Below are positions 1 through 10,836 of a stretch of DNA of 64,000 bases, piece after piece. Each line of letters opens with the position of its first letter. Position 1 is the stretch's first letter. This stretch comes from Flammula alnicola (taxonomy: Eukaryota; Basidiomycota; Agaricomycetes; Agaricales; Strophariaceae): NCBI GenBank assembly GCA_015499995.1, contig JADNRV010000070.1, positions 186,001 through 250,000 of the forward strand, written 5' to 3'. The position numbers and the translations under genes were made by a program. Under the pieces are notes generated by a model that did not search any database, had not been told where the DNA came from, and saw only the letters and a list, made by a program, of their open reading frames with translations.

Positions 1-267
1 TCATTCATTTTTATCAGGATTTCACGAGGCAAATTCCATGGACGGTATTGGTGCCATGTAGTAAGGGTTTCACATGAACCGTAGCAAGAGATGTAACCAT
101 ACAAGTATCTCTCGCTACTACACCTGACCAGTAAAACCGCTCTTGATCCTCAGGGACCAGCACTCATATTCTCTCTGCTCAAGGTCTTCAACTTGAAATA
201 CCGCCCATAACAACTGTTGTGCAAAGACATCCAATTTGTATTTCGATTGGGGCACTTATGTAGATGC

Positions 268-494
268 TGTTGGAATATTGACGAGCGCACGCGAGTGGAC
301 AAGCACGTTCATCGGGGCCTCGGATACCCGTTCTTATTTTCAGCTGATTCTTGCCGAGCAGGCCCTGTTTATTTGTAGCTACCGGTACCGAGAATGTACT
401 ATTTAGCTAGGTGAATGAGAAAAGAAGCCCTCGCGCGTTTGCGAGGGTCCCTGCTCAAACCCGAGTGAACGATAGCGACACGTTCATTTCAACA
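268..494 (+). repeat. 5' LTR of the gag-only element
   Basis: 227 bp, TG...CA bounded. It is identical to the 3' LTR except for two sites where this copy has T and the 3' copy has C, both in CpG context (GAGTGG against GAGCGG, GAATGAG against GAACGAG). Confidence 0.93.
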
Positions 495-642
495 CAAACG
501 CGCAGTATACCCTCACTACTCTACTACACAGCTCAGACGACGCATTAATTTCCCTCTACTTATATCTCCTCTTGGCGACGAGAAGAACCAATTCGAGACG
601 CGAAGAACCCGAGCATTTTCCTCTCCATCCCAAATTTCTGTG

Positions 643-1485
643 ATGTCCTCCGACACCCAAGTTTCCGTGCGCTTCAACCGCCTAAATGACTCAAACTATG
701 CGGAGTGGGCTATACGCATGGAGGCCGTTCTAATCCATGCTGGCTTGTGGTCGATGATCCAAATAACCGTCGATGAAAAGGGAAAGGATGAGGCAAAGAT
801 CGCAGCCGAGTTCGAGACGAAGAAACTGGCACGAGACGCCGACAAGATGAACGCCGCGCGGGCTGAGATCAGTCTCCGAGTCGAAGATGGCCAGTTATCC
901 CACTTTCTGGAAGCAACTGATCCTCGGGAGATATGGCTGACTCTTCAACGAGTCCACCGCGCAGCCAGCTTTGCGACAAGCCTGGCACTACGACGAAGAT
1001 TTCTGACGATGAAGAAGACCGACTCTCACACAATGCAGGCCTGGATTGGACTCGTGCAGGGTATCGCTTTTCGATTGCAGCAGAGCGGTGTCTCTGTATC
1101 CGATCAAGACAGGATCCTTGCACTCACGATGGGCCTCCCTCCTTCCTATGACGCCGTGATCATTAATTTCGACTCGACACCTGCAGACCAGCTCACTCTC
1201 AGTCATGTTATCGGTCGTTTGCTCAACGAAGAAGTTCGGCAGATGACCAACGATCTCAGCCCTGAGGAGCGTGACGAAGCCATGGCGGTTACTGGAGGTG
1301 GAAAGGGGCGGCGAGGACCTGCGCAGAATGCGGCCGACGTTACCTGTTTCTTCTGCGATCAGAAGGGGCATTACAAGTCGGACTGTCCAGAACGTTTGGC
1401 CTGGGAAAAGTCAAAGAAGAACAAGGGGGCTGTTGTTGCTACAGTCGAAGAAGATTCAGATGGCGAGAGTGATGGAGTATTTTGA
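643..1485 (+). CDS. Copia-type Gag polyprotein with zinc knuckle
   Basis: This 280-residue protein starts at the first ATG of the frame. The N-terminal part (FNRLNDSNYAEWAIRMEAVL) is the usual start of the copia-type Gag region (DUF4219/UBN2 type). It is followed by a helical capsid-like segment and a CX2CX4HX4C zinc knuckle (CFFCDQKGHYKSDC) near residue 238. The knuckle should bind packaged RNA and the rest should form virus-like particles in the cytoplasm. The frame stops 124 bp before the 3' LTR with no pol continuation and no frameshift site followed by pol. The ORF is uninterrupted, in line with a young insertion or with selection on Gag. Confidence 0.9.
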   Translation: MSSDTQVSVRFNRLNDSNYAEWAIRMEAVLIHAGLWSMIQITVDEKGKDEAKIAAEFETKKLARDADKMNAARAEISLRVEDGQLSHFLEATDPREIWLTLQRVHRAASFATSLALRRRFLTMKKTDSHTMQAWIGLVQGIAFRLQQSGVSVSDQDRILALTMGLPPSYDAVIINFDSTPADQLTLSHVIGRLLNEEVRQMTNDLSPEERDEAMAVTGGGKGRRGPAQNAADVTCFFCDQKGHYKSDCPERLAWEKSKKNKGAVVATVEEDSDGESDGVF

Positions 1486-1609
1486 AGGACACTTTCGAGA
1501 CGGTCTGGACATTGCGGGGGTGCGTAAATTACAGGCTGATTTTTATTTTTTCCTTTTGTTTGGTTTTTTATTTTTGTTCCCTTCTCCTCGTGTTGCGCTC
1601 GCGGGGGTG

Positions 1610-1836
1610 TGTTGGAATATTGACGAGCGCACGCGAGCGGACAAGCACGTTCATCGGGGCCTCGGATACCCGTTCTTATTTTCAGCTGATTCTTGCCGAG
1701 CAGGCCCTGTTTATTTGTAGCTACCGGTACCGAGAATGTACTATTTAGCTAGGTGAACGAGAAAAGAAGCCCTCGCGCGTTTGCGAGGGTCCCTGCTCAA
1801 ACCCGAGTGAACGATAGCGACACGTTCATTTCAACA
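1610..1836 (+). repeat. 3' LTR of the gag-only element
   Basis: 227 bp, TGTTGG...TTCAACA, preceded by a G-rich putative polypurine tract. It keeps C at both CpG sites where the 5' LTR has T. Confidence 0.93.
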
Positions 1837-4800
1837 GACGCCATGTTGGCAGATTGACGTTTGACGCGTTTAAGCCACTTGACTTCTGGTTTTGCAAGAC
1901 TAGCCTGCTCGGTGCTATGTTCCTCTCCGCAAGACACATTATGTTGCTGTGCGTCGCGCTTGACTTCAAGTGAATTTCGCTCATGAGTAATGTCTTTCAC
2001 TCGCGTCCAACAAACAAGGATCAGAGTTGGCCTTTTTCCTGGCTGTAGATTGCCTTGAATTGCACCCTTGGCTTACTAGGATCGATATTTTTGGTATAGA
2101 GACTGGAGGTCAACTGGAGGTACGTCGCTCTCGATATTTCTCGCTTCTCGTTGCGCCAAAGATAGAAACCTCCTTCTAGTTGCGCAGTGGGCATCCGATT
2201 CCCTGGACTTCTGTCATGGAACCCCCGCCTGATTCACTTCAGTATATGTATCCTTCTCACCTTTCAAGATGCCCACGAACCCCGAAAACTGTGCCTGAGG
2301 CATCGCCGTTTGTTCTGGAGTGACGATGTCTTCACAAAACAGTATCCCCTTCAGTATAGGGCATTATGGAGCAGCTCTATGCGGCCTACCGTATGAGGCA
2401 CCAGCCTCATGTTCTTGGGCTATCCTATGACTGGAATTCTAAGCATTCGAGCTTCAAATAAATTGCCCCGAGCACCCCTCCTCTGTCATTCGGATTCTCC
2501 GATTCTCTCGTCGTCAGCATCTTTTATTACTGGATCAACCGCAGAGGTCATGTTGGGGTCTCAATGCTATGGTTTCTCGCCCCTCGAATTTAAATTCGAT
2601 TGACAGGCAGTGTTTGTCAATTCGTTCGCGATAATCATACAGACCAAAGTGATGACCAGTGGCCTGTAAACCGAGACATCCCGTGGTTGGAATCGTTACA
2701 GGTTACCCTGTCAAGCGACTGCAAGCTCATGGAGCGGTTTATTGATGTTGGCTCAATTTTGTCGGTCTCTCGATCCTTTTGCTCATTCCGTGTATACCGT
2801 TCATTGAACCATCTTGATCCTCTAGCGTCATGTAGTACTACGCGTAGCTAATGTTTGCTATGATACCTATCGGATCACTTATTCCATTGACACCTGTCTG
2901 TTCGTAGTTTCACTGCATTTGAAGCTGGGTTGCAGAATGGGGTGTAAGCTCAGATATGAGGAGATGACCATTCAATCAACCATGTCTTTCTCTATTTATC
3001 ATCTCTCTCATGTTCCAGGCTATGTGGTGGACTGCCTGCTCGTTGTTTAATCTGATACTCAAATTTCTTCAGGCCTTTTCATTAACGCAAAGTCGAGCGA
3101 AAATACATTTGATCTGTTTCCGGCTTTCATATTGGCCTCAAACACGAGTATGGCGGCTCCCCTTCGGGGAAAGTGCGCCGTTAATGCTGCCAGGCATAGC
3201 GTGCCTAGAGAGCTGTGCTGAATCCTGATCAGGAATAAAAATCGAGACCCACCTCGAGCTCGCTGATTATCCCAGTGTTTTTGCATCCATACCGAAAAAA
3301 CCTTAGGTGAAAGACTGGTAAGTCATCGTCGATGTTGAAAAGCAGTTGTGATACCACGATCTGCTATGTAATGTAATCCAGACCTGGTGAATATCAACGG
3401 CGTAGCCTAGCGCTCGTCTTTGATATGTGGCGATAAACGTATAGAAACGTATTCCTGACCAATGCCTGACTCGGAGGGCATCTGTTTCGACCGGAAGGTG
3501 AAATTTAAGGACCACAATCGAGTACTTTCGCAGTCTTCCATTGGACACGAGGTTTGGCGCCACAAATGGAGTACGAGTAGTCTAAGAATAAGTCAACATT
3601 TAAAACATGTTACAGGTCACCCCTCTCAGTGCAAAGTATGTTTCTCACGCTGGAGACTCCGGCCTTGAAGACATCATCCAAGATGACTTCTTATGAAATT
3701 GTCCAGTTCCTTCTGTCAACGTAAGTATTGCCTCGTATGTTTTTCTCTCGAACTTCAAAGTAGATGCAACCTATTTCTAATGGCATAATTTATCCAACTG
3801 CCAGACAAATCTGATGCGCGAGATGCTAGTTGTATTTTAAGTTACTCCGGGCAGAGTTATCCAAACCAAAGAGAAGCCGTCTTTGAACTCATGCTCACTC
3901 TCAACCCAAATATGTACAATTTTTTTACATTACGGAATGCAAAATATTGACCTAGCTAATTTTTCCATCTTCTCCGTACGGCGCTCTACTTGGCAGCGCA
4001 AACTCGAATCCGTCGTAAGTCATTTGTTAACCGTTGGTCTATGGTGTCATAATTCTGTCCTATGTCCCCGCTCCCGCCGTCTTTCCTAATACACAGACGA
4101 CTTTGAAGAGTCGAATGAAACGTTTGTTAATGTTGTGTCGATAGAGTGGGATTTCGCCACTAAGTAATTTTAAAATAAGCGCCGCTGAGTTTCAAGCAGC
4201 TGCGCACTCGGGATACTTACTATAGGAGAAATATCAGAGGTGATGCATTGATGCCCTGCAGTATTCCAAATACAATCTCGGCATAATCCTTGAATAGAAG
4301 ATTTTAGAGGGGGGGTTTCTTAATAAAGGGAGAATGAGCGGAGGCCAAGAGTGTAAAGTCAACAAAGCAGTGGTGGACCAGCAACGAGAGACAAATATAA
4401 ACTCGGAACCGACTATGGATATCCGGGGACTGCGACACCCAATAAGCACCTAGAAGAAAGGCCGATTGCGATAAGCTCCAGTCACACGGGAGCGTTCAGC
4501 CACTGGTTACATTTTCCAATCGAAAACGACTTCCGTGCATTATACCACCTCGATCCTCGGAGGCAAAAAATGCGCAAGCCGACATCTTGGGGAGGCGCGG
4601 TGGGAACCTTTATAGCTGTCAGACACCGTAGGCATCATGTTTCAGAGAATCAAGCATGGGCCCAGTAAGCAATTGATGGTTGGAACCGGTCTATGCAAGT
4701 TACGCAATAAGCGTCTCTCTGTCCAATAAGTCTACAATTGTAACTCGTTCATAACTCTCAAATATTGATAATTGCTCGAAAGACATACAGTAATCGACCT

Positions 4801-5259
4801 TGCCTTGACCCGAAACTGAGTTTCCGAGTCTCTACACGGTATTAACGGCGAGAATTACTGCAATGTGGATGATATTGAAGTGGTTATGGATATCTTACTA
4901 GTGAGCGCCAATTTTGGACGTTCGAAACGGAAGTGATATCTCTGGAACGCCGCCTGTCATTCTTTACCAATAAAGTGATTGCATTGATTTGGGGTGTCCA
5001 AACTAGAAGAGGTAAAACTATTTCTGATCGATTTCGGTGTACATGGTTCCTGGTGATAACTCCATATTCACGATGAGAAGCGTAAAAAATGCGGTCCCAC
5101 AGACGAAGAAAAAAACATCCTTCGAAAATATTGCTTAAGCCCCTTGTGTTTTGTGTGCTAATAATGAAATGTGTCACGTTTCTATTCAAGCTCTTGAAGA
5201 AATCTACTTTACCTGGTGCATCATCCTGTGCTTCGACTCTCGTCTAATTAATGTCGCAT
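1837..5259. other. Gene-poor stretch, no supportable gene
   Basis: Only short open frames without recognisable domains, consistent splice structure or compositional support are present on either strand. The stretch lies between the retroelement and the 3' end of the ING-type gene. It may hold decayed coding or transposon sequence, but I could not tie any part to a family. Confidence 0.6.
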
Positions 5260-7101
5260 TTACTTCTTGCGACCTTTACGCTTCTCCGACGCGATACCTT
5301 TGTTCTTTCCAATGCATTCAGGGCAATACCATTTGTCAGGCAAGGGAGTTTTAACGCCAACGCAGGTGATATGAAACTAGACAATGTTCCGAAGTCAGCT
5401 TTCTGTTGGGAGGGATGAAAGAGACACCGTGAGGGACGGAATGGAAACTCTTTCTGGGCACCGGGGTAAGACATCTCACGATCAAGATTTGGTGTTCCCG
5501 GTGGATGGAGTTGAATCCATACAGAATAAACGTTGAGGGTAACCAACGACGAAAAGAAAGAAAAAAGAAAAATATGATCACTGACCCACTGGTAAGGACA
5601 CTCAAGATTGTCGCACCCTATCATCTATTGAAGCAAAAGTCAGCGAGGTGAGTCTGTAACGCAGTCCGCAGGGGAGGAAGGGACAGTGTCCTGTCCCCAT
5701 TCGGCCTCTGCGTTACCGCAGAGGTCAAGAATACAGAAGAAAACTTACGTCTCCGTAGCTCTGCTTATGGCAGAAACAGTAGAGCGTGAGATCTTCTTCT
5801 CCGTCTTCTTCACCGATGTCTTCCTCGCCTTCCGCGTCTGCGTCCAGGTCTTCTTCTTCTTGTTGTTGAACCCGAGCTATGTGTGACTGGCGCGAGAGGC
5901 GGGAGCGTGCATGTGTGGTTGACGGATGCGCCACAGAAACAGGAGCAGGGCTCGGTAGTTTGATAGATGTGTTGGTCGTCAGGCGGCGTTCTGAAAGGAT
6001 GTCATCAGCAAATGCTTTAGACATGGTATGTCATAACTAAAAGGGAACGGTAATAGGAAGACATGATTGTTCTCGGAGGGGACAATTAATGACGAGCGCT
6101 ATTCCGACAGGAACGATGCGACCTGAAAGGGGCCCATTTAGTGGTTGGATGATTTGCTCGACTACGAGCCATCCACGCCCGAATGCGGACATCCATATGT
6201 AGTCAAGGAGCTTTGACTTACTTTTATTGTATGACGGTCCAGACGCAATGGAGAGGACATTGTCTGGTTGAGCCCCGCCCGCTACGCTGCGTAAACTGTC
6301 ACCAATTTGGATAACAGGGCTTAGGCCAACAACCGACCCCTCTCGCTTCGTGCCATATGGCGAAGACGATCGCAGCTGGACTGCCGAGTTTAGATAGGAG
6401 GAAGCGCGGATATCCTCAAGGGATTCACCCTGAAGGAGCCGAACTTTGGCCAAGTCGGCGTCCAACCGAGCACGAGTGCGGGTCAGGAGATCGATTATGC
6501 GTTGGGCGAGCACAATTTTTTCATTTGTGAGTAAATCTATTTCAGCGTAGGCAGCTGAAATACGGGCAGGCAAATGCGCCTTTGAGTTTGGAGTTGCCGT
6601 CGGAGATGACGTGCGACTATTACTTTGGCCACCAGTCGAGGAAGGTGTTGAAGGAGCAGACCCGTGTTTCAATGCTGACTTGACGTACTTCGACTGGCCC
6701 CTGGCAATATCATGTTGTAGCTCTTATAGATTTATGATCGGTGCAAATATGAGAAACGAGGCGCCTATGTCTCAATGTAAGAAGAGAGGTAACTGACCTT
6801 GGCATCGTTGTTCTTTGATTTTTATTTCTTGAAGCAGATGCTGCACTTCGGTGGGGAGGTTATCCAAGCCTAAATAGATATAGCGATGAATACTCCATAT
6901 GCGGATCGCGGGTGTGATGCTAATGATAAAACTGCGAGAGATACGCCGCAACGGTCTGACATGAGATCGCAGGCATTTTACGATCCAGGGCGGTGTCTCT
7001 GATCGCGCAATTCAATAAATAATGTACTGACTGGTAATGAACTCGGAAGCGACACCTGCCGCTTCCTCAAAATTTGGGACGGCGGGAGTGGCGATACTCA
7101 T
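5260..7101 (-). CDS. ING-family PHD-finger chromatin protein (Yng/Pho23-like)
   Basis: Six exons on the minus strand (7101-7032, 6869-6798, 6722-6222, 6014-5749, 5624-5586, 5376-5260) join in phase to give 354 residues. The N-terminus (FITSLDNLPTEVQHLLQEI, running into a helix with SKYVKSALKHG) is the ING histone-binding/coiled-coil domain. A Ser/Thr-rich linker and an acidic patch follow. The C-terminus is a C4HC3 PHD finger starting YCFCHKQSYGD and ending DKWYCPEC, then a basic tail (EKRKGRKK). ING proteins are subunits of histone acetyltransferase (NuA3/NuA4) or Rpd3 deacetylase complexes, and the PHD finger reads H3K4me3. Which paralogue this is cannot be decided here. One acceptor (AAAG before 6014) is weak but is the only one that keeps phase. 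Confidence 0.92.
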
Positions 7102-9409
7102 TTTGATATATGCGATTTTGAAAGGATATTGATCACAAATTGACTGTTTACGAAATGTCAGGATGGGTCCGCAAAATTGAACGGTCTAGAGTCGGGTCAA
7201 GGGAAAAGAGACGAACCTGTCTGTTTGAAAACCTGAAATCTGTGTTATTGTCTCAACGATTGGCGTGTAAGCTTTGACAAGGTTCAATCTAAGCGTGCCA
7301 TGCGGCTGTTCGGCGACTGTGGCTCTTTTGTGGACGGAGTGCGAAAAAGTTACTATTTATGTGTATTTGGTGAAGGTGTACATAGTGATCGACGCCAAGC
7401 TCCTGCACGCCCTTACAAGTAAATCAGGCGTTAATGGGGTTCATATGGATATGATGGGCATTATAGGTTTCAGAAAGGATGCCTCAAAAATGAGGTTTCG
7501 GACCCACATCAAGCCCACTGCTTTGTTTACCGTCAGTTGGATGTAGTACATTGACTCTCGGAAGCAATACATTGGTTTCAAATTCTCAAAATGACTGCAA
7601 GGTCGTCATGTTAGTTCTGTGGAAATACAGAGGAAATAAAATCAAAGCTCAAGTCTACCTATACTTTGAAATGAATGCTGCGCGACCTCAACGACACTCG
7701 CAATTAGTGAGTGTCTCAGGTCTGGCATGGCTTGGGCAAATTATGGCTCCCTAAAGTCTCACGTACGATTCTATTTTTCCATGCTAATGGCTATGGCCCT
7801 TATGCCGCCGATTCAGACAATGGACAATTGCAATTTTTCCACTCGAGTCCTTGGAATGCTCTCATGCTGTCGTGCCTTACTAATTTTACTTACGGTGTGG
7901 TTCCCGACCGACATGTGGAGAATATATTTCGGTGAGATCCATGTCACTATGTAATCCCACAACGTAAGGAAAATTGCATTGCTAATGCAAGGCAAAACTC
8001 AGCACCTCTGCATTCCTTTCATGCGTAGCTTTCAATGATGGAGCCTCGAATGCTCGTAGTCGAAACATCAATCATAAAGACAATAAAATGGCCAGAATAT
8101 GCACACAGCAGCACCATTTTCTCCTACACGCATTTCTGGCAAGGTACCTGTCGCGGGAAGGTGAACCGCCGTATAACGTCAACGGACCCGAGGACTTCCG
8201 CGCAATCAGCAAAGGCATCAGATGATAGAGAGCTTCGGGATGACGCACATGCCATCAAGATAAAGGCTTAGTATAATTACTCCTCAGAGTTGTTGCAGAG
8301 TTGTTGTTTTAGTTCAGTTCCGAGTTTACTACGGACCGAGATTCTATATAACATTATCCACTGTCGTCGAATTTTGGACCATTTAGAAGCGTCCTTTGTG
8401 ATAGCGGAATCAGGAAAGATATAAGGCGCGGAAGCCGGGGAGGTGCAGGGTAGTAACCTCCTCGAGCGAAGTGGGGCTAGAAAGGTGGTCACTGGTCGTA
8501 GGCAACTAAATCATTTAGAGACAAGAAAATACCTGCTGGAAATATCGCTCATGAATATTCTATACCGCTGCCAGCTTGCCGACAGAAGAACGAACCTTCA
8601 ACACGCTGAAAAAATTCCAGGTACAAGAAGACATGTCAAAAGTTGGCTGGTATTCGCCTGCTGATAGAGCTTCTGGCGCGAAAGACATACGAGCATGACG
8701 AGAATGCCATTCTGCCGGTGCCGAGCCTCTGTATCTCTGGTATTTCACAGAAGATAGAACTAGAACTTCTTGAAAAATTTGGCGGTACCAAGAGTTCAGG
8801 CGGATTAGCGGGACGGCAGTGTCGGTAGAGGCGGAGACCAGGCATTTCGATGTGAATGAGAATATTATCGCGCATTACAGATGAGAATGTATGTCACTCA
8901 ATCGGCAAAGCACCAATCCGGCGAATAGAACTTCGTTATCCACAGGAAGACTTTGCTCAATGGCTAAAAAGGTAGCAAACGTTAGAATAACGAATATTGA
9001 ATGGCTGTCCAAATTGCACACTAGTATTCCGGTCATTGCCAGACGACTCCAGACAGTCATGACTCGGAAAGATAGTCACATGTCAATTGAATCATTCTTT
9101 TGGGAAGGTGGAAGATGGGCATCGTGTTGGGATTGTAGCCCAGAAGTCATGCTGAAGGAAGGCGGATGGTCGATTTGTTGAGTCTGTTGAAATGAAAGTT
9201 TGGTGTCGGATTTCATCACGTGTTCCCGGATCAGCGGCCCAGAATCTTGAGCTCGTGTCGCGCTCTCGATGCAGTTGTTCCTTGGCTGTTCCCTGACGTG
9301 GACTCCATCCAGCTTTTGCCAGAAAGCGTTGGCGACTTTACCACTCTCTTCGAAGCAAGATCACGCAGAGGACAACGCTCAGGACGAGATTTGACTGGAA
9401 GAAGTCATA
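7102..9409. other. Intergenic region without a supportable gene
   Basis: Two coding-like pieces occur on the plus strand: 8092-8229 (HHFLLHAFLARYLSREGEP...) and about 8575-8690 (LPTEERTFNTLKKFQVQED...). They are in different frames and are not joined by convincing splice sites. They could be remains of a decayed gene. The promoter of the ING-type gene must lie at the left edge and that of the Dsc2-like gene at the right edge. Confidence 0.5.
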
Positions 9410-10754
9410 ATGTCCTTCGAAAATGCCGCGGTGACCAAAGGTTCGCATTTTCGCCACGAGGTTTCCGTTTAGGCGCTCATGAACGTTAAGGTCTTATTGT
9501 CTCTTGTGCTATTACTTCGATATTTGCTGGAATATTTGACATAAAACACTACTTTCATCTTCAAGTATTGGCCATTACTGTCTTCCCACTTACCAAGGCT
9601 GACCAGGTTCCGCTATGACTCTGTAGTTCGTGCCACATCTCTCGCGGCACCACCAGGTAATGCCACCTACATTATTGCTGGAGAACGACAGCGAGTTTGA
9701 TCTAGGATTTCTAGTATTGGCGCCTCATCACACACCACCTCGCATTTTCCAATTCTAGCGACCTGTTTGTGGCAGAACTAATATTGTACAACGTTGGGGT
9801 GCAGATAGAGCGTCAGTTTGGCAGTGCCAAGTTCGCAGTAAGACTCTGAATCAACCATCTTTCCCTATACTCATCATGCTTGAAGTCTTTTGCCTTTGTC
9901 TCCGTTCTAGTGTCGACTTTACTGGAACTGATATCCCTGATACTCTTTCACCGCGTTGGGCTAAATCATATCTCTTTGGGACCCTCTGCTCTCATTTTCA
10001 GCATTTTGTACCAATATTCCAGGATTGTTCCACCAGTCTACACATACCGCGTCTTCGGAATCCCACTTAACAATAAGAGTCTGACCTATATTCTTGGCCT
10101 CCAGGTTTGTGCAGCTTAACCGACTCGCGTTTAAGCCTATGTTGAATTGCTTTTCATAGATCGCCATTAGTCGCCTTCCCAGCTCGCTGGCAGTAGCTAT
10201 CATCGGGATTCTAACAGGACAGATTTATCGCTCCGACTTGGCAAGCCTCAATACGTACCGCCTACCCCCGTCTGTTATCAACTTCACGACGCGATTTATA
10301 TCTCCTCTCATAGGCTCGCTTCGACCTCCTCGGAGATCGAATCGGGCGCAACCGGACGACTTGCGGAATGCTGCGCCTAGAACGGATGCGTTACAGCACA
10401 ACGAAGAAGTAATAACCACTGCCAGAAGTCCAAGACCTGATGCAATGACAGAGGCAGGCGATGGTGGAAATGTAGAAAGGGACAGACCATCTGTCATGCG
10501 GGAATGGGTTGATGAACTCACTGGACGAGCAGATCGCGCTAATGTGGGTCTTCGTGTACCCACCGAAGCCGAGATAACCCACTTGACGAGTATGTTTCCT
10601 TCCATCGACCGAGAGGTTGTGGTCGGAGCACTCCAACGAAGGTAAGCATTTTACATGCCAATTGATTGACTAAATTATCTCGTGGTTGATCACCCATGTA
10701 TCTAGCCCTAATATTGAGGCGGCTGTAGAGACACTACTACTTTCGCAGAGTTAA
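9410..10754 (+). CDS. Rhomboid-like ER membrane protein with CUE/UBA domain (Dsc2/UBAC2 type)
   Basis: Seven exons (9410-9440, 9491-9564, 9627-9656, 9715-9837, 9886-10104, 10160-10641, 10706-10754) give 335 residues. The first ~200 residues hold several hydrophobic spans in a derlin/rhomboid-like pattern (for example HYFHLQFVPHLSRHHQYWRL, then QIERQFGSAKFA), without a rhomboid Ser/His active site. The C-terminus has a CUE-like ubiquitin-binding module with the MFP motif (LTSMFPSIDREVVVGAL) and a terminal LLL. Related proteins (yeast Dsc2, human UBAC2) sit in Golgi/ER ubiquitin-ligase complexes that degrade membrane proteins and, in fission yeast, cleave SREBP. The exact complex is inferred from family resemblance. 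The short exon 3 (10 codons) and the 31-nt first exon are confirmed by phase. Confidence 0.85.
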
Positions 10755-10836
10755 TACAATTGACTAGAGCGTGAAACATGAAAGGAGCAAGTCCATGGAG
10801 AAATCACACTGCGGGCGACATTAGAGTATATACAAC

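Larger units (their letters stand above)
268..1836 (+). mobile_element. Gag-only (non-autonomous) Ty1/copia-type LTR retrotransposon
   Basis: Two 227-bp long terminal repeats, both beginning TGTTGG and ending TTCAACA, enclose 1,115 bp of internal DNA holding a single gag reading frame. There is no protease, integrase, reverse transcriptase or RNase H coding, so any mobility must depend on enzymes supplied in trans. A G-rich tract (CGGGGGTG) directly before the 3' LTR is a plausible polypurine tract. I could not identify a convincing tRNA primer site after the 5' LTR. Flanking pentamers GATGC (263-267) and GACGC (1837-1841) look like a 5-bp target duplication with one C-to-T change. The LTRs differ at only two positions, so the insertion is recent. 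Confidence 0.9.
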
